A DNA stretch of 6,457 bases. Source: an uncultured Flavobacteriales bacterium. Lineage in GTDB: Bacteria > Bacteroidota > Bacteroidia > Flavobacteriales > Flavobacteriaceae. The position numbers were made by a program, and so were the translations under genes. Positions within the stretch are counted from its first letter, which is position 1, and every line of letters begins with the position of its first letter. The notes under the pieces were generated by a model that worked only from the letters and a program-made list of their open reading frames with translations, was not told the origin of the DNA and did not search any database. The stretch covers positions 1 to 6,457 of the forward strand of contig CAJVXR010000083.1 of the NCBI GenBank assembly GCA_913009535.1. Direction: 5' to 3'. Of this stretch, positions 1-4,667 are shown piece by piece.

Positions 1-151
1 CTAATTTTGAATTGTCATCTAAATGCTTGGAAATCTCTATTATAGTTTTATTCTTGTCCTTACTTTCTTTATACAGCCAGAAAAATACAGCGAGTGGAAT
101 TATGATTCCGGTTAGCATTCCAGATATAGGTATAATAATATTTTCATCCAT
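1..151 (-). CDS. Small membrane protein, N-terminal part (runs off the left edge)
   Basis: The reading frame starts at ATG (151-149) and stays open for 50 codons to the window edge, so only the N-terminus is visible. It begins MDENIIIPISG and has one hydrophobic segment at about residues 4-27, ending in FFWLY. A charged stretch follows (KESKDKNKT), then an amphipathic stretch (IIEISKHLDD). A short non-cleaved N-terminal membrane anchor followed by a charged cytoplasmic region recalls small Bacteroidota membrane proteins of the DUF6249 kind, but that resemblance is from general shape only. A promoter with both Bacteroidota boxes lies just upstream (177-208), which supports both the frame and the start. 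A second ATG cannot be ruled out. Function unknown. Confidence 0.6.
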   Translation of the reverse strand, partial: MDENIIIPISGMLTGIIIPLAVFFWLYKESKDKNKTIIEISKHLDDNSKL

Positions 152-173
152 AATTTATTTTTTTATTAATGTA

Positions 174-219
174 ACGCAAACGTAACATTTATTTTTATGA
201 TACGCAAACGTTACATTTA
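174..219. repeat. Two direct 18-bp repeats, 28 bp apart
   Basis: ACGCAAACGTAACATTTA (174-191) and ACGCAAACGTTACATTTA (202-219) match at 17 of 18 positions and start 28 bp apart. On the minus strand one copy contributes the -33 TTTG and the other the -7 TACGTTTG of the promoter for the gene starting at 151. The duplication therefore overlaps both promoter boxes. It may be a duplicated promoter element or a pair of operator half-sites; the sequence alone does not decide. Confidence 0.75.
177..208 (-). promoter_or_regulatory. Bacteroidota-type promoter for the gene starting at 151
   Basis: Read on the minus strand, TTTG (208-205) is followed after 20 nt by TACGTTTG (184-177), matching the Bacteroidota consensus TTTG-N19..21-TAnnTTTG. 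Transcription would start near 170, giving a leader of about 20 nt before the ATG at 151. Confidence 0.7.
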
Positions 220-273
220 ATAATTTGGTAAATTTTTAAGAATCAGTAATTCTATCTGATTTAGAGTATCGTT

Positions 274-294
274 AAAATCTCTTGGTGTAAAACT
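274..294 (-). repeat. Diverged intergenic repeat unit, copy near 280
   Basis: Positions 274-294 match 1081-1101 at 18 of 21 positions (AAAATCTCT, four variable bases, then GTAAAACT). Both lie upstream of minus-strand genes and both read S-F-T-[PT]-R-D-F on the minus strand in the same frame. A third, weaker relative lies at 339-379 and contains GTTAGACT, as in the repeat at 3461. These could be old relatives of the 70/73-bp repeats of the right-hand array. The similarity is short and by eye. Confidence 0.45.
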
Positions 295-378
295 TAATTT
301 TAACTTTTCATAATAAGAGTCATTATGTGATGAGTGTCAATTAAGTCTTTTGGAGTTAGACTAATGTTCGATATTTCG

Positions 379-394
379 ATAGAGTTATCTACTA
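379..394 (+). repeat. 16-bp motif before terminator, copy 1
   Basis: ATAGAGTTATCTACTA occurs here and identically at 1947-1962. In both places it sits 3-8 bp from a strong hairpin terminator. The sequence to its left is also loosely similar at both sites (TTCGATATTTCG against TCCGACAATTTA), so the shared unit may be about 50 bp. Confidence 0.7.
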
Positions 395-401
395 AAACAA
401 T

Positions 402-440
402 AAAACGGTTATACTATTATATAGTGTAACCGTTTTTTTA
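402..440. terminator. Strong hairpin terminator, probably bidirectional
   Basis: A 16-bp stem (402-417 with 421-436, one G-T pair) closes a 3-nt loop. It is followed by a run of seven T on the plus strand and by TTTTATTGTTTT on the minus strand. It lies about 60 bp past the stop of the minus-strand gene at 499-993 and would end that transcript before it reaches the gene at 151. Confidence 0.85.
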
Positions 441-498
441 TTAAAAAGGCATCTTATTGATATCTTTTGGTTAGTTCATAAATACTTCTGTATTTATT

Positions 499-993
499 TT
501 ACCAATCTGCATTCCATTCACGAATGGTATGAACCAAACCATCCTCGCCAATAAAAAACTTATCAATTACACGGTCTTTTTCAATAGTTCCATTTTTATT
601 AAATCTTGACTCAACCGCTCCTACTTGAACTATGCTTCCATTCCAAGTCTCAACATTATACGGAAGGTAGTAAAGTATTTTCTTTTGGATAGAGTCATAC
701 TGCGAAAAGTAGTTCTTTAACATGTTTACGTCCATTTTAATAGATGATTTCATGTTATGGGGATAATACGTTAAAGTATCACTTATTGAAGAAAATACGC
801 CCTCAGCATCTAATGACACATGACTTGACAACATTTTTTTAACAATAGCCACATCAGCATCAGATCCAATTGAATATTTCACTCCTGTTTCAACCCACTC
901 TCCGGCTTTTCGATCTACTTCAATTTCTTTGATTGAATTGTCACAAGAAATTAATATCGAAACTAATAATAGTAATAATGTAATTTTTTTCAT
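499..993 (-). CDS. Predicted lipoprotein with an NTF2-like (SnoaL/DUF4440-like) fold
   Basis: A 164-residue protein with a typical lipoprotein signal: MKKITLLLLLVSILISC, lipobox LISC, lipidated Cys17. The mature part fits the cone-shaped NTF2-like fold in general pattern. It opens with a helix-like stretch containing VAIVKKMLSSHVSLDAEGVFSSISD, has a middle part with hydrophobic beta-like strands, and ends on FIGEDGLVHTIREWNADW, like the last strand pair of SnoaL-type proteins. I see no conserved catalytic set, so a ligand-binding or structural role is as likely as an enzymatic one. The family call is by pattern, not by search. ATG at 993 is the only start that gives the full signal peptide. 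A weak promoter may lie upstream: TAGATTTC on the minus strand (1024-1017). Transcription probably ends at the hairpin at 402-440. The gene stands alone, divergent from the second NTF2-like gene at 1410. Confidence 0.8.
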   Translation of the reverse strand: MKKITLLLLLVSILISCDNSIKEIEVDRKAGEWVETGVKYSIGSDADVAIVKKMLSSHVSLDAEGVFSSISDTLTYYPHNMKSSIKMDVNMLKNYFSQYDSIQKKILYYLPYNVETWNGSIVQVGAVESRFNKNGTIEKDRVIDKFFIGEDGLVHTIREWNADW

Positions 994-1080
994 AATTGTT
1001 TATTTAAGTTAAAATAGAAATCTAATTTAATAAATTTTATCGAATTCGGGGGTAAATTCAATCATGTGAATTATCAACTC

Positions 1081-1101
1081 AAAATCTCTCGTAGTAAAAC
1101 T
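1081..1101 (-). repeat. Diverged intergenic repeat unit, copy near 1090
   Basis: This is the partner of 274-294 (18 of 21 identical). On the minus strand it encodes S-F-T-T-R-D-F within a start-less fragment that ends at 1027. It lies about 90 bp upstream of the NTF2-like lipoprotein gene, the same relative setting as the copy near 280 has to the gene at 151. Confidence 0.45.
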
Positions 1102-1348
1102 GGCAGAAATTATTGTCTGCCAGCAGAAAAACTTCTAAGAACCTCAGCTAATACCAAATAAACTTATCGAAGTCGAAATAATGCTGTTGAAGCTGGTTTT
1201 GTGTTTTTCGATAACTGATGCATAAACTCAGGATGAATTATTAAAGATTACTGCAGGTTATTAATTTTACAATAAAAGTATAAACTAGACTGTTTTCATG
1301 CGGATTATGCAAAAGTCTGTTCAGATTTAATAATTTAAACATGATAAC

Positions 1349-1379
1349 TTGCTAATGGCAAGTTTATATTCTACTTTCA
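1349..1379 (+). promoter_or_regulatory. Possible Bacteroidota promoter for the gene at 1410
   Basis: TTG (1349-1351) is followed after 20 nt by TACTTTCA (1372-1379), which departs from TAnnTTTG at two positions. Its position, about 30 nt before the ATG, is right. The -33 element falls inside the 5' arm of the hairpin at 1346-1364, which could affect recognition. Confidence 0.35.
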
Positions 1380-1409
1380 GTTGCTAATTAAAACTAATAA
1401 ATTATAGCT

Positions 1410-1886
1410 ATGAAAAAAAATATTACAACTCTTTTACTATTTATGTCCCTTGGACTGTTTTCTCAACAACAAGTCTCTTACTCTGCAGCATGGCCGGCCG
1501 ATTGGACTATAGATCAAAATACATCAGCTTTAGAATTGGTACTAGAGCTACAAAAGGCAGCGGAAAACTCTGATTATATAACTGCAAGGTCATTATTTCA
1601 TTCTGATTTTACAGCCATATTATCTGACGGCTCACCATTGAATGGCTTAGATGAAATGGATGCGGCTTTCAAAGATTTTATAAACAATTATAAAATAAGA
1701 ATCCGTCCACTAACATGGATTCCTCTTAAAGATAAAGCTACTGATCAGCGATGGGTATTGCTTTGGACTTACGAAGAGTTTGTAGCTTCCGACGGAAGTT
1801 CTCAACAACTTGCAGCACATGAAATGTTTAGAATTGAAAACGGCAAAATCATTTATCTTAGTCAGTGGCAAAGGCCGCTTAAATAA
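1410..1886 (+). CDS. Secreted NTF2-like (SnoaL/DUF4440-like) protein
   Basis: A 158-residue protein starting MKKNITTLLLFMSLGLFSQ, a standard secretory signal with likely cleavage near residue 19. There is no cysteine there, so it should be soluble in the periplasm or secreted. The mature region (about 35-156) fits the NTF2-like family. It has a first helix (LELVLELQKAAENSDYITARSLF), the HSDFTAILSDGSPLNGLDEM segment typical of SnoaL-like proteins, an amphipathic helix, strands around RWVLLWTYEEF, and a final strand pair ending RIENGKIIYLSQWQRPLK. The length is usual for the family plus a signal peptide. Members include small hydrolases, isomerases and non-enzymatic binders, and no substrate can be named. 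It has its own terminator (1965-1991) and no operon partner, so it is probably transcribed alone. Confidence 0.82.
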   Translation: MKKNITTLLLFMSLGLFSQQQVSYSAAWPADWTIDQNTSALELVLELQKAAENSDYITARSLFHSDFTAILSDGSPLNGLDEMDAAFKDFINNYKIRIRPLTWIPLKDKATDQRWVLLWTYEEFVASDGSSQQLAAHEMFRIENGKIIYLSQWQRPLK

Positions 1887-1946
1887 AGGGGTTAATCAAA
1901 AGAGCTCTACTTTTGAAGTCTGGTTATTTTTAATTCCGACAATTTA

Positions 1947-1962
1947 ATAGAGTTATCTACTA
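1947..1962 (+). repeat. 16-bp motif before terminator, copy 2
   Basis: This is an exact copy of 379-394, here 3 bp before the hairpin stem starting at 1965. The hairpins themselves differ in sequence at the two sites, so the shared part is the motif and not the terminator. Confidence 0.7.
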
Positions 1963-1964
1963 GG

Positions 1965-1991
1965 AAGGTCTTCATTTGAAGGCCTTTTTTT
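1965..1991 (+). terminator. Hairpin terminator after the gene at 1410-1886
   Basis: AAGGTCTTC (1965-1973) pairs with GAAGGCCTT (1978-1986), one G-T pair, around the loop ATTT. It runs directly into seven T (1985-1991). It should separate the NTF2-like gene from the array that follows. Confidence 0.88.
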
Positions 1992-2051
1992 ATGGTGAGT
2001 TATAAGTTAGTAATCCCTTTCTAAAACGCCAACTATGGGCGACTTAATGGC

Positions 2052-2081
2052 TTGGTATTTAATCTTAATCCTCTATATTTG
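2052..2081 (+). promoter_or_regulatory. Bacteroidota consensus promoter for the BspA-like gene
   Basis: TTG (2052-2054), exactly 19 nt, then TATATTTG (2074-2081): both boxes fit the Bacteroidota consensus. Transcription would start near 2088, with a leader of about 14 nt before the ATG at 2102. The -7 side (TTAATCTTAATCC...TATATTTG) resembles the promoter side of the array repeats, so this may be a diverged first member of the series. Confidence 0.82.
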
Positions 2082-2101
2082 TAGAATAAATCAATTTAAT
2101 T

Positions 2102-3295
2102 ATGAAGAAATTACTTCTTCTTTCCGCTTTATTAATTTTCGCTTGTTCGGAAGATTATGAAGTTCTTACTTGTATTGATAATCCTATTTTATCTACATTT
2201 CCTGCCACTAATATCACCAAATCAGCAGGCACTTTAAGTGGTGTTATAAATACTTTTCCCGAGTTCTGCGGCGAAGGTGACGGAAATGGTAATTATAATC
2301 TAGGGTTTATTTATTCAACAGAAACCCAGCCCAATTTAGAGGATTCTATAGTTAGCGGAAGTTTTGATCTAACATTACTTTTGGTAGACGGATACATAAA
2401 TGCAAGAATAGAAAATCTTGATTCAAATACCACTTACTACTTTAGAGCGTTTTTGTCTAATCCTGCAGGTAATTTTTATGCAGATGACATAAGAAGCTTT
2501 ACGACTAAAGTGAATTATGAGCCTACTAATTGTGATATAGTTTATTTAGCCGAAAATGGAATAACCATAAAAGCCTGTGAATCCGCTAATGTAGGCGACG
2601 TAGGGACTATTAATGGAATCGAATATACTGTTGTGAGCGGGTCTGGTCTTAAACAGATGATTGACAATAATGCAGATGTTACTTCTATATGTATCTCAAA
2701 AGTTACAAATATGAGTCAGTTTTTTTATCAAAACAATGAGTTTAATCAGGATGTTTCCAGTTGGGATGTAAGTAACGTGACTAGTATGTTTCGGATGTTT
2801 GAGAAATCTGCTTTTGATCAAGATATATCCAGTTGGGATGTGAGTAATGTAACTAATATGTCTAGGATGTTTGAAAAGTCTACTTTTAATCAAGATATTT
2901 CAAATTGGGATGTAAGTAATGTAACTAATATGTATGGGATGTTTAAGGGCAATTTAGCCTATAATCAGCCTCTAGAAAGTTGGAACGTTAGTAGTGTGAA
3001 CAAAATGGGAAGAATGTTCGAAGGTTCAGCTTTTAATCAGCCCATAAATAATTGGGATGTAAGTAGTGTAAATGAGATGTGGTATATGTTTTTTAATGCT
3101 TCTAATTTTAATCAACCTATAGGAGATTGGGATGTCAGTAGTGTGATAAATATGTATTCAATGTTTAGTGGGTCTTTATTTAACCAAGCTATAGGAGATT
3201 GGGATGTAAGTAATGTTTTAGAATGTGATGGTTTCAGCTATAACACACCTGAATGGACACTACCTCAACCTAACTTCACAAACTGTGCACCATAA
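2102..3295 (+). CDS. BspA-like (DUF285) surface lipoprotein with fibronectin-type N-terminal domain
   Basis: A 397-residue protein. Residues 1-15 are a lipoprotein signal (MKKLLLLSALLIFAC). The residues after Cys15, SEDYE, are close to the flavobacterial surface-export signal (SDDFE-like), so the protein is likely displayed outside the outer membrane. Residues about 30-137 look like a fibronectin type III-like domain, ending LDSNTTYYFRAFLSNPAGNFYADDIRSFTT. From about residue 200 there is a BspA/DUF285 repeat domain. WDVSNV or a close variant recurs at residues 221, 245, 269, 294, 318, 343 and 367, a period of 24-25 residues of the type WDVSNVTNMSRMFEKSTFNQDI. The last repeat runs into a C-terminal cap, EWTLPQPNFTNC. 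BspA-like proteins are generally adhesins or surface binders, and the ligand here is unknown. The stop overlaps the start of the next small gene (TAATG), which suggests translational coupling. Confidence 0.92.
   Translation: MKKLLLLSALLIFACSEDYEVLTCIDNPILSTFPATNITKSAGTLSGVINTFPEFCGEGDGNGNYNLGFIYSTETQPNLEDSIVSGSFDLTLLLVDGYINARIENLDSNTTYYFRAFLSNPAGNFYADDIRSFTTKVNYEPTNCDIVYLAENGITIKACESANVGDVGTINGIEYTVVSGSGLKQMIDNNADVTSICISKVTNMSQFFYQNNEFNQDVSSWDVSNVTSMFRMFEKSAFDQDISSWDVSNVTNMSRMFEKSTFNQDISNWDVSNVTNMYGMFKGNLAYNQPLESWNVSSVNKMGRMFEGSAFNQPINNWDVSSVNEMWYMFFNASNFNQPIGDWDVSSVINMYSMFSGSLFNQAIGDWDVSNVLECDGFSYNTPEWTLPQPNFTNCAP
2690..3230 (+). repeat. Tandem 72-75-bp coding repeats of the BspA domain
   Basis: The TGG codons of the repeated W-[DN]-V-S-[NS]-V motif begin at 2762, 2834, 2906, 2981, 3053, 3128 and 3200, a regular 72- or 75-bp spacing. 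Copies one to three are closest to each other. Copies four to six use V-S-S-V and N-Q-P, so the domain seems to have grown by two separate expansions. Confidence 0.85.
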
Positions 3296-3471
3296 TGAAA
3301 AAACCGTTATATACAATTGCATCAGTGATAATCGCATTATTTATTAGTGAACGAACCCTTGATGTTTTTTTTGACATTGGGCCTTTTGCTCCAAGACCTA
3401 TTAAGCTTTTGTTTATAGCTACTACTCTAATTTTATTTGGCATCCATTTTTATAAAAAACCCAAACCATAG
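3295..3471 (+). CDS. 58-residue two-pass membrane protein, overlapping the BspA-like gene
   Basis: The ATG shares its A with the last base of the preceding stop (TAATG), and the frame runs 58 codons to TAG at 3469-3471. It begins MKKPLYTIASVIIALF and has two hydrophobic segments, about residues 5-24 and 36-53, joined by a short loop with ERTLDVFFDIGPFAPRP, and a basic tail FYKKPKP. No family is recognised. The overlap suggests co-translation with the BspA-like lipoprotein, but two small unrelated membrane partners in one unit would also fit. The last codons and the stop (CCA TAG) lie inside the first array repeat (from 3461). Either the original end of the gene was replaced when the repeat joined it, or the stop is borrowed from the repeat. 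Confidence 0.7.
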   Translation: MKKPLYTIASVIIALFISERTLDVFFDIGPFAPRPIKLLFIATTLILFGIHFYKKPKP

Positions 3472-3533
3472 GCATATCTTCTTCTTTCAATTCTGCTATT
3501 TCTAAACCTCTTAAATAGGTTAGACTTACATTT
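3461..3533 (+). repeat. Array repeat copy 1 (73 bp, left end of the cassette series)
   Basis: It runs from CCAAACCATAGGCATATC to GACTTACATTT. It is the 73-bp form, with AACCT-CTTAAAT-AGGTT near the right end. On the minus strand it encodes NVSLTYLRGLE then IAELKEEDMPMV, but the final TAG found in all other copies is TGG here, so the minus-strand frame reads on. That fits this copy being the outer end of the array, joined to unrelated DNA. It gives the stop codon of the 58-residue gene and leads straight into the promoter of the next gene. Confidence 0.9.
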
Positions 3534-3535
3534 CT

Positions 3536-3543
3536 TATATTTG
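3536..3543 (+). promoter_or_regulatory. -7 box TATATTTG of the TPR-protein gene
   Basis: TATATTTG is a full match to TAnnTTTG, 2 bp after the repeat. No TTG lies 19-20 nt upstream (only A/T-rich repeat sequence), so the -33 side is weak. The ATG at 3559 would have a leader of about 10 nt. Confidence 0.65.
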
Positions 3544-3558
3544 AGTAAACTAACTATT

Positions 3559-4290
3559 ATGAGGAACATACTATTTACACTCGCATTACTTATTTCTTTT
3601 AGCTCTTTTGGGCAATTCAGCAATGAGGATTTGGACAAAATTATAAATGAAAGAACTTGGTGTATTACAAATATCACAGTTGATGGTAAAAATGATAAGC
3701 CTGACGGTAAATGGATTTATATTTCTGGAATGAATATAGTCAATGGTGAAGATGATTACATCGCTGGTGTAGAGGATATACTTAATAAGAAATATACTGA
3801 AGACGGCATATCGATTACAAGCCTCTTTTACGGTAGTGAAGTAACATTCAATTTTAAGATACCTAAAGAAAACCATTCTCTTATGGTAGACGGAGTAAAT
3901 GAAATCACTAACCTAAAAGATACATATGTAGAATTAATTCTTAGTGTTGATAATTCTCTTTTAGAAGCTCGATTAACTTGCACAAGTCTGATTGATAGAT
4001 GGGGTTCACTTCCAATAAAAAATTGGAATGGAAAAAATGAGCAGGAGGCTAAAAAATACTTTATGAGAGGTATTGATAAAGCTGAAGCAAATGACCATCT
4101 CGGAGCTATTGCAGACTTTACTAAATCGATAGTGCTTGACCCTGATAAAGAAACTATAGCTTATGGCTACAGGGGTTTTTCAAAAGAAGAAATAGGAGAT
4201 TTAACTGGTGCTTGTGCAGATTGGAAAAAATCAGTAGAGTTTGGAGGAGACGAAGATTCTTTTTATGCGGTAGCTGACAAATGCAACTAA
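3559..4290 (+). CDS. Secreted protein with C-terminal TPR repeats
   Basis: 243 residues from ATG 3559. An upstream TTG at 3541 would be in frame but overlaps the -7 box, so I reject it. Residues 1-19 (MRNILFTLALLISFSSFGQ) are a classic Bacteroidota secretory signal ending in FGQ. Residues about 20-155 are a beta-rich region with no family I recognise; it holds RTWCITNITVDGKNDKP and the cysteine of LTCTSLIDRW. Residues about 164-231 form two TPR units, AKKYFMRGIDKAEAND...AIADFTKSIVLDP and the GDLTGACADWKKSVEFG type, ending ADKCN as many Bacteroidota TPR proteins do. TPRs mediate protein-protein contact, and a partner is not evident. The promoter and signal-peptide DNA is nearly identical to that of the gene at 4668, while the mature proteins are unrelated. 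The TAA stop lies inside array repeat 2. Confidence 0.85.
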   Translation: MRNILFTLALLISFSSFGQFSNEDLDKIINERTWCITNITVDGKNDKPDGKWIYISGMNIVNGEDDYIAGVEDILNKKYTEDGISITSLFYGSEVTFNFKIPKENHSLMVDGVNEITNLKDTYVELILSVDNSLLEARLTCTSLIDRWGSLPIKNWNGKNEQEAKKYFMRGIDKAEANDHLGAIADFTKSIVLDPDKETIAYGYRGFSKEEIGDLTGACADWKKSVEFGGDEDSFYAVADKCN

Positions 4291-4356
4291 ACCATAGGCA
4301 TATCTTCTTCCTTCAGTTCTGCTATTTCTAATCCTCTTTAGGTTAAACTTACATTT
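4287..4356 (+). repeat. Array repeat copy 2 (70 bp)
   Basis: CTAAACCATAGGCATATC through to AACTTACATTT. The preceding gene stops inside it (TAA 4288-4290). It is the 70-bp form with the short spacer AT-CCT-CTTT-AGG-TT. The minus strand reads RGLEIAELKEEDMPMV-stop with synonymous codons (GGA, CTG, AAG), but the 3-bp loss turns the Tyr-Leu codons into a stop. Confidence 0.92.
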
Positions 4357-4363
4357 AATTTTT
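4356..4363 (+). promoter_or_regulatory. -7-like box TAATTTTT before the 61-residue gene
   Basis: It begins at the last base of repeat 2 and matches TAnnTTTG in all but the last base. The ATG at 4375 is 12 nt on. It is weaker than the boxes of the other cassettes. Confidence 0.4.
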
Positions 4364-4374
4364 ATGCAGTCACT

Positions 4375-4560
4375 ATGCGAGCATTACTCAAAAATTTAAT
4401 AAAACATTTTGATGATATTTTAAAATACTTAAGTGACTTTCCCTTTGTTCAACTTTTAATAAAAGGCATAAAAGAAGATTGGGAAATTACTCTAATGTTA
4501 ATATTGTCTGTTTTTTTAATTTGGATACTATACAACAGAAATAAGGTAAATAAGAAGTAG
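4375..4560 (+). CDS. 61-residue single-pass membrane protein, sole gene of its cassette
   Basis: It starts MRALLKNLIKHFDDILKYL and ends YNRNKVNKK. An amphipathic basic N-terminal region (about residues 1-33) is followed by one strongly hydrophobic helix (about 37-53, ITLMLILSVFLIWILY) and a basic tail. By the positive-inside rule the tail should be cytoplasmic, but the N-terminal half is also basic. No family is recognised. It fills a 286-bp cassette between repeats 2 and 3, the shortest in the array, which supports it being a real gene rather than chance. An ATG at 4364 opens a different, very short frame and is rejected. A short amphipathic-plus-TM protein could be a toxin, a holin-like protein or a regulator; nothing visible chooses between these. 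Confidence 0.7.
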   Translation: MRALLKNLIKHFDDILKYLSDFPFVQLLIKGIKEDWEITLMLILSVFLIWILYNRNKVNKK

Positions 4561-4572
4561 TTTCTTTAAATA

Positions 4573-4642
4573 CTAAACCATAGGCATATCAGACTCCTTC
4601 AATTCAGCAGTTTCTAAACCTCTTTAAGTTAAACTTACATTT
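4573..4642 (+). repeat. Array repeat copy 3 (70 bp, most diverged)
   Basis: CTAAACCATAGGCATATC through to AACTTACATTT, beginning 12 bp after the stop of the 61-residue gene. It differs from the others at the centre (AGACTCC in place of TTCTTCT). The minus-strand peptide is RGLETAELKESDMPMV-stop, with two amino-acid changes. The right-hand inverted arm is also imperfect (AAGTT for AGGTT). Confidence 0.92.
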
Positions 4643-4644
4643 CT

Positions 4645-4652
4645 TATATTTG
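4645..4652 (+). promoter_or_regulatory. -7 box TATATTTG of the 320-residue gene
   Basis: A full TAnnTTTG match 2 bp after repeat 3, 15 nt before the ATG at 4668, with a weak -33 side. From 4633 to 4711 this DNA equals 3524-3602 at 78 of 79 positions, covering the promoter and signal-peptide codons. Confidence 0.65.
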
Positions 4653-4667
4653 AGTAGACTAACTATT

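Larger units (their letters stand above)
152..498. other. Gene-free stretch between two minus-strand genes
   Basis: This 347-bp stretch holds the promoter and direct repeats (174-219), two diverged repeat units (217-335 and 329-378), a 16-bp motif (379-394) and a terminator (402-440). On the minus strand, positions 217-335 read as about 39 codons without a stop, ending SFTPRDFNDTLNQIELLI...LPNY and a stop at 217-219, but with no start codon. The unit at 329-378 reads NISLTPKDLID in the corresponding place. These look like diverged ends of a coding sequence rather than a gene. An inverted repeat AATCAG...CTGATT lies at 241-261. No other gene is supportable. Confidence 0.55.
994..1409. other. 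Divergent intergenic region with repeat remnant and hairpins
   Basis: These 416 bp separate two divergent genes. The minus strand at 1027-1134 carries a start-less fragment of about 35 codons containing SASFTTRDFELII and ending EFDKIY-stop. It resembles the fragment at 217-335. Two small hairpins are visible: TGGCAGA/TCTGCCA (1101-1122, 8-nt loop) and AACTTGC/GCAAGTT (1346-1364, 5-nt loop). Neither is followed by a T run. A possible plus-strand promoter lies at 1349-1379. I find no supportable gene in either strand. Confidence 0.5.

Noticed and set aside
1101..1122. Hairpin TGGCAGA/TCTGCCA as a terminator
   Set aside because: No T run follows on the plus strand, and on the minus strand there is no gene upstream that would need it. 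It is recorded only as a small inverted repeat.
2696..2893. Minus-strand frame of 65 codons opposite the BspA repeats
   Set aside because: It is a shadow of the tandem WDVSNV repeats: the periodic plus-strand codons keep the opposite frame open. It has no promoter or sensible protein features.
3450..3677. Minus-strand frame of 75 codons across repeat 1
   Set aside because: It uses a different frame from the conserved recombinase-like tail and gives an unlikely basic sequence through the repeat. The start lies inside the TPR-protein gene.
3586..3876. Minus-strand frame of 96 codons inside the TPR-protein gene
   Set aside because: Fully antisense to a well-supported secreted protein, and the composition is that of a chance frame.
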